Assembly: GCA_020698575.1 (NCBI GenBank)
Contig: CM036245.1
Span: 40,889,093-40,953,092, forward strand
Source: Bostrychus sinensis
Taxonomy: Eukaryota; Chordata; Actinopteri; Gobiiformes; Eleotridae
Direction: 5' to 3'
Length of the DNA stretch: 64,000 nt
Shown: positions 21,901 to 36,400 of the stretch, in pieces
Layout: every line of letters starts with the position of its first letter
Position numbering within the stretch: the stretch's first letter is position 1
Program-made: the position numbers and the translations under genes
The notes under the pieces: generated by a model
Told to the model about the DNA's origin: nothing
The model's input: only the letters and a program-made list of their open reading frames with translations
Databases searched by the model: none

Positions 21901-24900
21901 TCGTAGAGGCTGGCTATACAGTGAAACTGGAACCCAATCAAGTGGAGACCACTACAGAAGCTTGGTATATACCCCACCACATGGTCCACCATAATGGGAA
22001 GAACAGGGTGGTGTATAACTGCTCATTCCAATACCAGGGTCACAACCTTAATGAGCTCCTATTACCAGGACCCACTCTTGGCCCTCGTTTGCTAGCTGTG
22101 CTGCTACGCTTCAGGGAGCATGCCATTGCAATCAGCAGCGATATCCGTGGCATGTTTCACCAAGTGAGGCTCCTACCGGCAGATTGCTCATTGCTGAGGT
22201 TCTTATGGGGAGACATGAAGCGGGACAATCCACCTGATGTATAGGAGTGGCAAGTACTGCCTTTTGGAACGACTTGCAGTCCCTGTTGTGCGACGTTTGC
22301 GTTACAAAAGCAAGTCACTGACCACAGCCAACCTGGAGAAGATGTCTGTGTTGCCATCAACAAGTCCTTCTACATGGTGAATTGTTTACAGAGCCTTACC
22401 TCTCCTGAAGCTGCTAAGACCCTTGTGGACAAACTGCGCCACCTCCTGGATAAAGGGGGATTCGATCTGAGGCAGTGGGCAAGTAATGATCCTTGTGTCA
22501 TCAACCACCTCCCTCCAGACCTGAGGTCAAGCAGCTGAGCTACTGCAGAAATGGCATGCATGGGAAGCAGAGCTTGCCCAGGTGCTACACCACCCCCTGC
22601 ATGGACCAGCCCAACAGTATGAGACACATACATGTGTTTTGTGACGCCTCAGAACAGGCCTATGGATCAGTGGCTTATCTAAGGACTGAGAACTCAGAAC
22701 ACCAGGTGGAGGTTGCCTTCCTAGCTGCACGGTCTCGTGTTGCCCCCAAGAAGCAGCAGTCTGTGCCTCGCTTAGAGTTGTGTGCTGCTCTTACAGGTGC
22801 AATGCTCTACAAGGTCATTAGCACTGAGTTAACCCTTCTCATTCACAGCTGCACCCTATGGTCTGACTCAGCCACTGTCCTAGCTTGGTTGAGCTCAGAT
22901 TCATGCCGCTACAAGGTCTTTGTGGGCACTCGAGTAGCGGAAATACAGAAACTGACAGAAGCGGCTACATGGAGATATGTGCCCTCAAGCGAAAACCCGG
23001 CAGATGATTTCACAAATGGCCTCACCCTCCAAGACATCAGTAAGGGTAACAGATGTACAGAAGGCCCTGCATTCCTGAAGCTAGCTCCAAGTGAATGGCC
23101 TGACCCACCCCCTTTACCCCATAGTGAGTCTGAAAACGAGCTCAAACGACAAGCTGTTGTTCTCACCACATCCGCTTCCACTGTGCCAGATCCACTGCAG
23201 TATCAGACCTTGGACAGTTACCTGGAGGCTACTGCCCGTCATCTACACGGGGCGGCCAGCTCTGTTACTCCTCTAACAGATTCCTATGCTACTGCTGAAC
23301 TTGAAGCTCTGAGACAAGCTCAACGAGAACCATTCCCAGAAGAGGTAACACAATTGAAAGCCAGCAAGGTAGTTGGTAAATCTAGTCATCTTCTGCTTAT
23401 GCCTGAGTTTGATGAGACAACAGGGCTTATCAGAGTTGGAGGCCGTCTATGCCGCAATCCTGACCTAACAGTAGATGAGGTGTATCCAATTGTGCTTTAC
23501 CCTCAGCACCCACTAACCCAACTTATCATAGAAGACTATGATGGTAAGCTCAAGCATCCGGGGCCAGAAAGGGTGTTTGCTGAGATCAGGAGGAGATACT
23601 GGGTGCTACGTGGATGTGAAGCCATTAAGTGTCACCAGAGAACCTGCACCGATTGTAAAAGGTGGAAGGGTCACCCAAATCCACCAAGAATGGCTGATCT
23701 CCCCCGAGCTAGGCTACGCCTTTTCAAACCTGCGTTCTACTCCACAGGCGTGGATTGCTTCGGACCGTACATCATCAAGGTCAAACGCAAAAATGAGAAG
23801 AGGTGGGGGATATTGTTTAAATACTTGACCACCAGAGCAGTTCATCTAAATTTGATCCCCGGTATGGACACGGATGCGTTCCTTATGGCCTTGAGGCGCT
23901 TCATAGAGAGAAGAGAAAAGCCCAAGGAGATTCTATGCGACCAGGGGACAAACTTCCGAGGAGGAGATCATGAGCTGCAGAAAGCATTCCAAGCCCTCCA
24001 CACTGAGCTCCAAGATCAGCTAGCTAACCAGCAAATTAAGTTTGCCTTTAACCCCCTGGGATCACCACATTTCAGAGGGTGTTGGGAGCGAGAGATTCAT
24101 TCTCTCAAGACTGCTCTACAAGTCACCATTGGAGCTCAAACAGTCACTGAAGAGGTGTTGCGCACAGTTCTGATCGAAGTTGAGGGGATACTCAATTCAA
24201 AGCCCCTGGGTTACACCTCTTCTGAAGTAGCAGACCCTGACCCTGTTACCCCCAACTGCCTCCTCATGGGACGGCGGGACGCCTCGTTGCCCCAGGTGGT
24301 CTATGAAGGCCCAGAGACTCTAGGATGAAGATGGCGGCACAGCCAAATGCTGGCTGACCATTTTTGGAACCATTTCCTGAAGCATTACCTGCTGGGACTC
24401 CAATCCCACCAGAAGTGGCGGACTGAAGCAGTTAATCTTCAGGTGGGAGACGTAGTTATGATTGTAGACAACCAGTTGCCACAGGCCCTGTGGCCTGTGG
24501 GGACAGTATCGCAAGTCTTTCCTGGTCCGGACAACCGAATCAGATCGGCAGAAGTGTCTGTAAAGGGAAGAACCTATGTAAGACCAGTGGCGAGGCTCAT
24601 CAGTCTACCTGCCCTGCCGAAGGACGACTGACTAACCCCTTTTCCAGCCTTTTTTAGTTGTGCCAATTCCCAGGTGAATTCGGGGGCGGCTGTTGAAAAG
24701 GCTGCCTTGTAACTGTGGTGCTGGCCCTTTAAGGGGTGGAGCCTGAGACTACCCGTGAGTGAGGGCAGCGCAGTGAGACCGGTGTTCGAGGAGGAGATGA
24801 GATGATGATGAGTGAATCACGGGAGTTTACAGTCTTAAGTTTAGTTGAAGCACTTTATACTTAAGTTTACAGTTTGTTTGACATCCCACCTTGAAGTTTG

Positions 24901-27900
24901 TGCATGAATAGCAAGTAAGTTGTGTTCCAAAGTATTTTCCTTCTTTCTTTGTTGCATAAGACCCGTTTCTTCTGCTAATTGGTACTTAAGGCAGCGTCAG
25001 CTCAGAGCACGTGCGTACTTAATGGTTGAGAGGATGCTAATGTGCTTGTACCCTGACATTTTTACTGCTTTTAGTTATGTAGTACTGTTGTTAGTCTGTA
25101 TTCTTTAGTTACTTACATTTGTCTGTATTCTGTGTTTTAGAACCACACTGACTTCAAAGTTCAATATACCACAACTAAACTACAAGCGGCTGTTTAATTG
25201 GAGTTCTAACCGGACCCACAAAAGTGATTTGAACTTCCCCAACCAGAATAAAAAAGCCTATCTTTAAGTACCTGTGGTGGTACGCAGGCTTCTTCTAGTG
25301 GTACTCAGGAAGTTTATGCAGTTCAATTTAGTTTAATTTAGCGGCACTTTACATCCCTATATTAGTCCTATTGAAGATAGTGCTGGGAAAGCCACAGAGG
25401 TGTACAAGATGGAAGATGGAGATTTGACACAGCACTTACTGGTGACTTGGTGGACCTTTTTCACCATGGAGCTGTCATTGTGTGAGCTGTCCTTTGGGCC
25501 ACCAATTCTGAAAACAGCATAGAAACTATGAATAAGTCAAATGACATTTTAAGTATCCATTGACTCCCACATTGGTACACCAGTGTATGCAGACACTGGA
25601 GGCAGGGTGGGGTTCAGCGTCTTGCCCAAGAACACAAGAAGTACGCAAGAAGTATATAAAGATGTACTTTGGTTATGAGTTCAGTCATGACTCCAGTAAA
25701 GGCCCAGTGTACACTCTTAATTAGTTTGTGACAGAATGTATTCTGACCTTTGGACACGTGAAGGGGGAGCGAACACGCCATATTTGGGAAGACAGCTGAA
25801 GTAGCGCACTCCAAAAACTGAGCCATCGTGCTTGCCTGTTGGTTTGTCCAACTCAATGCCAAACCAGTCACCTAGAAAAAAAAATATTTTTAAGAGTATT
25901 AGCAGAGCAGGTGCACCAGTACAGGTACACCAGTAACAGTACACCAGTACAGGTACACCAGTACCGGTAAACCAGTAATGGTACAGCAGTACAGGTACAC
26001 CAGTAACAGTACACCAGTACAGGTACACTAGCACAGGTACACCAGTAACAGCACACCAGTACCGGTAAACCAGTAATGGTACAGCAGTACAAGTACACCA
26101 GTAACGGTACACCAGTACAGATGCACCAGGCCACAAGGACCCATCATACCTGGAGCAAACTCTGTCTTTCCATAGAAACGTACTACTCCCAGTTTCTGTC
26201 CTGCAACAAGAACTTGATCTCCAAGCTCCACAGTGGTCACCTCTGGAGTCACACTGGACGACTTCTTCCTCTGCCCTACAACACAGGGTTGACAAGTTCC
26301 ACAGAAGGACAGTCATTTACCTTTATGCCCCAATTTTAAAAAGTTGTCACAAAACATAATTAAAAAGTATACATTCATAGTTTTTTTTTTTTTTTTTTTT
26401 TTTTGCATAACTCTTGTGCCCTGATCATAAACACCAAATATTTAATAATTGTCAGAATTTTAAACCTTTTTATGCCAGTGTATGTAGCATCTCAATCTTT
26501 TATTAAAAAACACGCCAAATTGAAATATCTTGAATATTCATAAAGCAAAGTGGATTTTTCTAGGAGGGATTATTAGAGCCTTGGGTATGTCAAAATTACC
26601 ACAACATATTTTTTTTTTTTTTTTTTTTTTTTTTTCTGTGCTATGTACAATCTAAAAATCAACTCCTATTAAAACCCATTAAAACTGGTTGTAACTTTTT
26701 GTTTCTACAAAAAAATCCCAAATCTATCTAAATCGTTGTTGGTAATCTTTGACATACTCAAGGCTATAATAATTCCCCCTAGAAAAAGCCACTTTGCATT
26801 GAGAATACTGAAAATATTTCATTTGGTGTGTGTTTTTTACAAAAAAAAAATTATGATGTGATGCTATTAAATACACTGGCATAAAAAGGATTACAATTCT
26901 GAAAATAAATAAATATTTGGTATTTATGTATCAGGGCAGAATTTGATTAAAAGATTTATCCAACAAAAAAAAAAAGTAGAAAAAAATATGAATATACTAT
27001 TTTTATGATGTTTTGTGCTGGAACACTTTTGTCTCTGAACAGGAGCAAGATAACAAATTTAGTTAGAGAGTAAAAATTAATATTAGTATTTATAATATTA
27101 GATTTGTGTTTAGAATATCAACATTAGTGATAAAATACACACGTGTGACAAATTTCATTGAAAAGGTCAGAACCACTGCAAAGTTATCAAAAAATAAATA
27201 AAATGTGAAAAAGCCACTTCCTCATGTCCTCATTGGGGCACATGATTAAACACCTTCTGTACTGCTCTGGACAAACGTCCCTGTGCTTACATTTCTCTCT
27301 CTCCTTTTCTTTCTTGTCCTTCTCTTTTTTCATCTTTGCAGTGAGACGAGATGCAAGGTCTATGTGTGGAGTTCGAGGCGTTGATGTGACGGATGAAGCA
27401 GTCTGATCTTCAGCTTTGGAAATCTTGGAGACTGGGGTAAAAATACCTGTAACACAGAATCCAAAATTTAGCTCAGTAGATATGGTATGGGAGCATCTGG
27501 AAAGACACCCCTGGTAGAGTGGTACTACATGGCTGGTTCACTTCTATTGAGGCAAATCTCTGCAAAAGTTTGAGCTAAACAGCTAACCTGTTCTTGTACA
27601 GTATAAGATACAAAGACATGTCTTTAACCAGAAGCAAACTGCAGCAGGAGAGAAGAGGCACAGCTGACAGAAGCATACAGCAATCAGTAACTAGAGACAA
27701 GTAACATCATGTAGTAGCTTTAACACATGATATTTCCTTCAGAATTACTTTGATTTTCTGCATAAAAATAAAACTAAAATAATTTTTAAACTCAGATTTA
27801 AACAGTAAACTCCTGCACATGTCATTACAAGTCAATAGACATAAAGACAGTGTTCTGTTCATTCAGTCTGTTGTGCTATATGCTACATTTCATATGAGTT

Positions 27901-30900
27901 TAACACTGACTCTCCCTCAGCTCCACAGAGTAACCCTGGGTTCACCCAGAGCTCCACAGAGTAACCCAGGGTTAACTCAGAGCTCCACAGAGAAACCCAG
28001 GGTTAACTCAGAGTTGATAACCCGGGAGGAGCAACATGTCTAGGATCATTTCAACAAGCTTTGTAGTACAGGGCACAGGTCACCAACAATATGAAAGTGC
28101 CAAGACATGTATGGGACAAAAACAAAGGCTGCAGAATAAAGTCACAAAGGGACTTACTCTAAGCTACATCCATGACTTCTGTTTAAAAAGTGAGTTGGGA
28201 TTAGGTTTGAGAAACTGGCCCTGTTTGAAGAAGCAGGTTTAGTCCAAACTCAGAGTATGTTAACCCTAAAAAGAGAGAAACTTTTTTCCTCCTCTAACTG
28301 AGTGTAAGAGTCTCCTCCTACTGCTGTCTGAAGGAGCGCTCAGATTGGATAAATAATTTCTTTATCCACAAGATTAACCACTTAAAAAGGATTGAGAAGA
28401 GTTTAAAAGATAATGATTTAACTTTTATGCATTTATAATTTAGAGTTATAATTTTACTTTATACAGTCATTTATCATTCAACTTTTATCAACTAAACGTT
28501 TGCAAATAGATTAATTACAATTAACAATTTACAATTAATTAATTGTAGTCTTACTTACCTGTAACTTTGTAACATTGTCAGGTTTAAAAACAACTTTACA
28601 ATAGAATACACTACACTTAAAATCTCTAAAATATTCTGTTTATTGAGGTTACCCTAAAAGGGCAAGGGCAATTTTTTATGCTTCTATATACTACGAAGTA
28701 CTCTATAAATAGTATAATGTGTTCTTTTATTTGTACCCTACTAATTCATTAATCTATAAGCTGTGCTCTACATCACTTTTTTAATGTTAAACCTGAATAT
28801 AACCTCTCCACAGTCACATGACTTCCTTTTCCTCTAAAATGACTGCTTCCTCTGGTTTACTCTGGTTTGTCTATGAGTGAATCCCAACATGCCTCCTCAC
28901 AGCCTCAACTCCTCAATTCCTCGCGGTAAGCCCCGCCTACAGAGAAAAGTGAGATGTTGTTCCCTATGCGCCTCTTTCCTCTGTGGGCAGGGCTTACAGC
29001 GAGGAATCGAGGAGTTGAGGCTGTGAGGCATATTGGGATTCATCCATGGTGAATCCTCTTTTCTTGGCTCCATTGATAATGGCTTATCTCCTCTGATGAA
29101 CTCAGAGTGAATAACTTCAGAGTTGCTGACTAAACTCCAAATCTGTTTTCTGAAACAGAAAACTCTGAGTTGACCGGTCTGAGAAGGATAAGGTTAGGTC
29201 AACATGCTTTGTGAAACAGGGCCACTTTCTCATAATATACAAACACAGACCTACAAGTGTAAATGATGTAAACAAATTGTGGGATGGGCTTTCATGTGTA
29301 ATTAGGACTGGATTTTTTTTTCTGGCACTTAACCCTGCTCCGGAGGACGTCCATGATGGTGCTCTGACAGCTGTCAATTACAGGTCCTCCCTCAATACTC
29401 CCCTTCTGTTTCTGGCTGGTCTCTACCTACTACTCTAGGTACCAAAAGGTACACAGGAATGTGGTAAGAGTAGACAGTTTGTTAAAAGACACATTTTTCG
29501 AAAGAATCTTTTATCTAATCAGAAGGCGCATTCTCCTCTGGATTCCATAAAGGTGACTGCAGTAGTGTTGGCTCACCTGGAGGTCCTCTCTACGTCCTGT
29601 GTTCTGTTCTGCTTAGGTTTACTGTGTCCAATAGTAGTGGAGGGGTAACTCACCTAGTTTTGGGGGGCAGATGAAGTAGCGTACACCCCCTACACTGCCA
29701 TCATTCTTCCCCTCAGGTTCGTCTAGCTCCACGCCCACCCACAGACCGCTGGCAAACTCAGTGGGCCCACAGAACCGTAGAGTGCCGACCTAAAAACAAC
29801 CACACCATCTTTTAGCCACAGTGAAACTACAGCCAAAAGTTTGCACTATATGTGATCTTATGTCAGGAGGCATGGCACTGTGGGGTTTTATGCTTAATTA
29901 GCTTGGCCGTTCTCAACAAAGAGCAAGTGTACAAACTGACATCTGCACAAAAAAGTTGGAATTGGTGGTAAGTTGAAATGTGTCCAGGAAAGTAGAGATG
30001 AAGATGTTGTGGACTAGGTTAATTCATGAGTCCAACAGAGGGACAGCTTGTGTGAGAGGTTTTCGGAGCTAGTCAGATTTTCCAGAGGAGAGATGGTGAA
30101 TATATGGGTACAGAGGAGGGATAGAGGATATATGAGTAGAGGAGGGACAGTGAATATATGTGTACAGAGGACAGATAGTAAATATATGGGTACAGCGGAG
30201 GGACAGCAAATATATGGTTAGAAGAGGGTTAGATGGAGGCAAAGGATTCACTATGATGATCAGTATATAATTAGTCTTAAATACTCAGAGAATGTGAGTA
30301 CTCCTTGAGCTTTTGTAGTATTGTGTCTCAATTTGGGCTAACTGTGGACCTTGTGGTTGTCCAGCAGGACGCGGTCTCCCAGTTTGAGTCCCAGAGAGGA
30401 CAGCATCAGGGTCCCAGGTATGTTGTCATAGTTGGGGAGAGTGACTCTGGACAGGTTACAGCTCAGAGGAACTGCATCCAGCAGGATCTGCCTGAGCTCC
30501 TTGGCCACCATGGCGGCCTCTGCCTTATCCAGACTCATGTCCATGGGGTCAGGAACCACCTCTGCAGGGACCTGGCCCCTCTCATTCTGCACACAATCAA
30601 TAGGAAAGTATGGAAACAAGATCATCTTCAGAAAGTGAACACATACATTCATACACCTGAGTTTGGGAAGCTGAAAAATAACAAAAAGCACAGAGGTGGC
30701 GCATTTTCTAAAACAGACAGTAGTAGTACTAGCAGTAATAAAAGTAGTAGTAATAGTTGTTGGAATCTAGAGCTGGGGCCTCTTTTATAAAGCTTTCATA
30801 CACCTAAAATAAGGCACTGTGTGGAAACTGTAAAAATCTACACGCCAACTCTCAGCCTGGCGTGCAGACATTTTTATGAAGTGAAGTAAGTTTGAGAAAT

Positions 30901-33426
30901 TTATGTTTGAAGCAAGTTTGGTCAAGTTTACTTTCACTTTATATAGCTTGGAAAAACAAACGACTTCACTCAGCTGTATTTATGTCAGGTAGTGTGTGAA
31001 AAATAGAGGCTAGTAATTAATAATTTCTTAACAATAACAATTAATAACAATAATAATAATTTCTTAACAATAACATTGAATACTGTTAAGAAATAATAAT
31101 TTCTTAACAGTATTCTTAACAATAAATAGGTCAGACCTCCACTGCCCTCTCCCTTTACACACACACACACACACCACTCAGACCTCCACTGTCCCCTCCC
31201 TTTACACACACACCACTCATAACCTCCACTGTCCCCTCCCTTTACACACACACCACTCAGACCTCCACTGCCCTCTCCCTTCACACACACACACCACTCA
31301 TAACCTCCACTGTCCCCTCCCTTTACACACACACACCACTCAGACCTCCACTGTCACCTCTCTTTACACACACACCACTCAGACCTCCACTGTCCCCTCC
31401 CTTTACACACACACCACTCAGACCTCCACTGCCCTCTCCCTTCACACACACACACCACTCATAACCTCCACTGTCCCCTCCCTTTACACACACACACCAC
31501 TCAGACCTCCACTGTCACCTCCCTTTACACACACACCACTCAGACCTCCACTGTCCCCTCCCTTTACACACACACCACTCAGACCTCCACTGTCGCCTCT
31601 CTTTACACACACACCACTCAGACCTCCACTGTCCCCTCCCTTTACACACATACCACTCAGACCTCCAATGTCCCCTTCCCTTTACACACACACACCACTC
31701 AGACCTCCACTGTCACCTCCCTTTACACACACACCACTCAGACCTCCACTGTCCCCTCCCTTTACACACACACCACTCAGACCTCCACTGTCGCCTCCCT
31801 TTACACACACACCACTCAGACCTCCACTGTCGCCTCCCTTTACACACACACCACTCAGACCTCCACTGTCGCCTCTCTTTACACACACACACCACTCAGA
31901 CCTCCACTGTCCCGTCTCTTTATACACACACACACACACCACTCAGACCTCCACTGTCCCATTTTTTTACACACACACTCACCACTCAGACCTCCACTGT
32001 CGCCTCTCTTTACACACACACACCACTCAGACCTCCACTGTCCCCTCCCTTTACACACACACCCTCAGACCTCCACTGTCGCCTCTCTTTACACACACAC
32101 CACTCAGACCTCCACTGTTGCCTCTCTTTACACACACATCACTCAGACCTCCACTGTCCCGTCTCTTTACACACACACGCACCACTCAGACCTCCACTGT
32201 CCCCTCCCTTTACACACACACCACTCGGACCTCCACTGTTGCCTCTCTTTACACACACACATCACTCAGACCTCCACTGTCTCCTCTCCTTACACACACA
32301 CACACCACTCAGACCTCCACTGTCCCCTCCCTTTACACACACACCACTCAGACCTCCACTGTCGCCTCTCTTTACAGTGGAGGCCTCCACTGTCCCGTCT
32401 CTTTACACACACACACACACACCACTCAGACCTCCACTGTCACCTCTCTTTACACACACACCACTCAGAGCTCCACTGTCGCCTCTCTTTACACACACAC
32501 ACCACTCAGACCTCCACTGTCCCCTTCTTTTTACACACACACCACTCAGACCTCCACTGTCACCTCTTTACACACACACCACTCAGAGCTCCACTGTCGC
32601 CTCTCTTTACACACACACCACTCAGACCTCCACTGTCCCCTTCTTTTTACACACACACCACTCAGACCTCCACTGTCACCTCTTTACACACACACCACTC
32701 AGAGCTCCACTGTCGCCTCTCTTTATACACACACCACTCAGACCTCCACTGTCCCCTCCCTTTACACACACACCACTCAGACCTCCACTGTCCCCTCCCT
32801 TTACACACACACCACTCAGACCTCCACTGTCACCTCTCTTTACACACACACCACTCAGACCTCCACTGTCGCCTCTCTTTACACACACACCACTCAGACC
32901 TCCACTGTCCCCTCCCTTTACACACACACCACTCAGACTTCCACTGTTGCCTCTCTTTACACAAACACACCACTCACACCACTCAGACAAAAGAGCAGGT
33001 TACTTACATTGCAATCATTTTTAGCAGAACAGTGGCATTTGATTTCCAATACACATGAATGTGTGTGTACAAAGCTGCGTGAAGCATCCGGTGCCTCTCA
33101 CTCACTTAAGTAGTTTTCAGTAAAACTCACTCATTAGTAGCTCATGTTTAGGGAAAACTCATGTAGAAGTCTCTTTGCATTGTCATTCTTTGGTTAAATG
33201 AAGGTGTGGAGAGAGTGTGACGTAAGGTGGGGTTTACTGCGCACTTTTCTACTCCAGCTGGGATTTATTAAGGGTGTGCAGGTGTGCGTACACAGGGTTT
33301 TATAAGCTTAACAATTATGTTGCGTGCTTATGGAAGTGCAAAGTAAATATTCCCTTCTATGAGTGCACCCATGTACTTTGAACTGTCATAACTGGGATGC
33401 TTACACTTAAGACTAGACGGCTCTTT

Positions 33427-33467
<41 letters not shown>

Positions 33468-36400
33468 GGTATTCTAAATACATTTTCCTTACTATTCAGT
33501 GTATAACTAAAACAGCCTTTTTTTTTTCTTTTTTTTTTGTTTGTTTGTTTGTTTTGTTTTTTCCTTATAAGATGCATACAAAAAAAATTGTTAGTCTAAT
33601 ATTACAGATTAAAAATACCGGTATGTTTTATTAGTAAAGGAGGAATTTTGAAAATGGGTGACATCTGAGGGGGTAAGGGGACTTAGAGTATTGGGGCAAG
33701 AGGAGGAGAAGGGGTAAAAACTGGAATGCAGCCCATCAGCCAACAGTGGGATTTTTACGGTCCTACAGTTCCAGCCATGGTTGAACAGTGGCTGAGATTA
33801 GATAATTTTCTTTTCTGCAAATCAACAGCAATGTGGATATTTATTTTTTTTTTGTAACCATGTGGAGGTTACAGCAACTGAAAGTTCACGGGGGTCTCTA
33901 AGGGCACTTTTTTTATTAAGTTTTTTTTTTCTTTTGTATATGTAAGTTACCTTGAATTAAAAGGCTTGGAAATTGACAGTAAAATGTCACTTACCAAAAT
34001 TAAAATATGGGACGGTTGAAAATAATTACAGTAAATGTAAATGGGATCAATAATCCAATAAAAAGAAAGCAGATTTTGTAGAAACTAAAAAAAAGAAGGG
34101 GGGGGTAATTTTTTTTGCAGGAGGTAAAGGCTTAGATTTATTAGGTTTTCATGAAAAAAGTATTATAATGTGTCAGGATTACAGTATGTCAAAAATCTGT
34201 CATTATAATGGAAGTCATATTTTGTGTTTTTGCTATCTAAAAAAGTTGGGGTTTTGATGACAAAAAGGCCATAAAAACATAGAAAATATAAATAAATGTT
34301 AATAAACTTCATATCTATGATTAGAGCTGATTAGTAGAAAGGATTTCATGTGAAAAAAGTAAAAAAAAAATTAATATTTGACATTTTTATAGCTATTTTA
34401 TGAGAGGTCCCAAACGGGTCCCTAAGTTAACAAGTGTAAGTTTTTTCAATAATCTGTCCTTGCTCCAAAAATAAAAATGCATCAAAACCAATGTTGTTAT
34501 TAATTATTGACTTAGTCAAGGCTCTAATAACTTCACCCCAAGTGATCCACTCTGCAACTAATTTTTGTATAATATGGCAAATTTTGTGTTTTCGTCATCT
34601 AAAAAAGTTGGGTTTTTGATGACAAAAAGGCCATAAAAACATATAAATTATTAATAAATGAAAATAAACTTAATATCTATGGTTAGGGCTGAAGTAGTAG
34701 AAAGGATTTCATGTGAAAAAAGTAAAAAATATATATTAATATTTGACATTTTTATGGCTATTTTATGATTGGTCCCAAATGGGTCCCTAAGGTAACAAGT
34801 GTATGTAAATTTTTAAGGTGCCCAGAGGGTTAAAAAAAAATAAAACTGAAGCAATGGAAATAGGTTACAATCTCCAAAAAGAATTAAAAGAAATTTTAAT
34901 TTAAAGTGGGATCAAGACAAAGTAAAATATTTGGGAAATATAATTCCATGTAACTTGGATAAATTATATTCTTGTAATTATAAAGTCCTGGAAAACACCT
35001 TAAAACAGGATTTAAATAGATGGAAAATTCTTCCACTTCCAATTTTTGAAAAAGTACAAATTATTAAAATTATTATTATTAAAGTATTGTCCTGTTTTTT
35101 TATTCCTGTATCAAAATGTACAGTTAAGGAGTGGGACAGTTTATTGAGAAAGTTCATTTGGGATGATACAAAACCAAAAGTAAAACTTAAATGTTTGCAA
35201 CAATCAAGGGAAAAGAGAGGACTGGGTCTACCAATTCTAAGTCTTTATTATTACGCAGCTCAAGTAAAACACATCCTAACATGGATGCAAAATCAATCCT
35301 AAGTGGAAAGAGCTTGAATTGAAATTGGTAGACTCACTCAGCTCTATAATTTTCTCTGGGCATAAGGCCGAAAAGGTTAAAACTCAAACATACTCTACTT
35401 ATAATACCTGTAAGATTTGGACAAGAATGTGCAAGATATAAAAAATAAAAGCAGTGGATACCATTTGCCTGAGAGAAATATATTTGGACCCAGACTTCAC
35501 CCTAATTGCACAGATGACACTTTCAAGATTTGGGAAGATAAAGGACTTACAAGGTTTCATAAATAGTTTAAAGATAAGATTGCAGATACATTTGAAAATT
35601 TAGGTAAAGAGTATAATCTTCCCAGTAACCATTTTTATAGATACCTGCAAGCAAGAAGCTATCTTAAAGGAAAAATATCGTCTCTTCGAAACCTGCATAC
35701 ACTTATTCTGCATATCTTGAAAGTCTATGAGAACGACAACCTAAAAAATTTAACAGGACAAATCTATAAAATATTAAATAATAATATAAATAACAATATA
35801 AATGATTATAAAAATATTTGGGAAAAGGATCTGGGACTCACAATAGGAGATGAGGAGTGGAGTCTAGGTTGTAAAAACATCTATGCTTATATAGTCCCCA
35901 TACTGGCAGGAATATGGCTGGAAGTTACTAGTTAGATTCTTCAGAACACAGCTGCTCATTAGTAAATATGCCCATGACATACAATATTGTTGGAGAGAGT
36001 GCGGAGAAAGTAACGTGGATGATGTTCATATCTTTTATACATGTCCAAAAATCCAAGCACTCTGGGGTCAGTTTGTTAACTTAATAAAGCAAATTTATGG
36101 GAAAAGTATAGTTCTGGAACAACAACCCCTCATGCTTGGTATACAACCAAATAATTTAAAAAAAAAGAGTATCATTACATATTTTGGGTATTAAGAAGCA
36201 CCGCAATTAAACATATCACACAAAACTGGAAAAAAACAGAATCCCCCTCTTTAAATAAATGGATTGATTCAGTACAATATTTATATAATATGGAAGAATT
36301 AACATATAAGAGAAATGGTAAAATGGAATTACTCAGGACAAGATGCCCCCCCTATATTGATCAAATCATTTGAAAAAGGAAATAAGGGGAAAGAAAAAAT

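Noticed and set aside
25717..26316. A 199-codon minus-strand frame
   Set aside because: It reads exon 9 in the wrong frame, runs through the repeat-filled intron 9 and enters exon 10; the spliced clip3 model explains the real coding parts.
31668..33113. A 481-codon open frame of His/Thr/Pro/Leu repeats
   Set aside because: It is a translation of the 39-bp VNTR in clip3 intron 5; other frames and the opposite strand are equally open.
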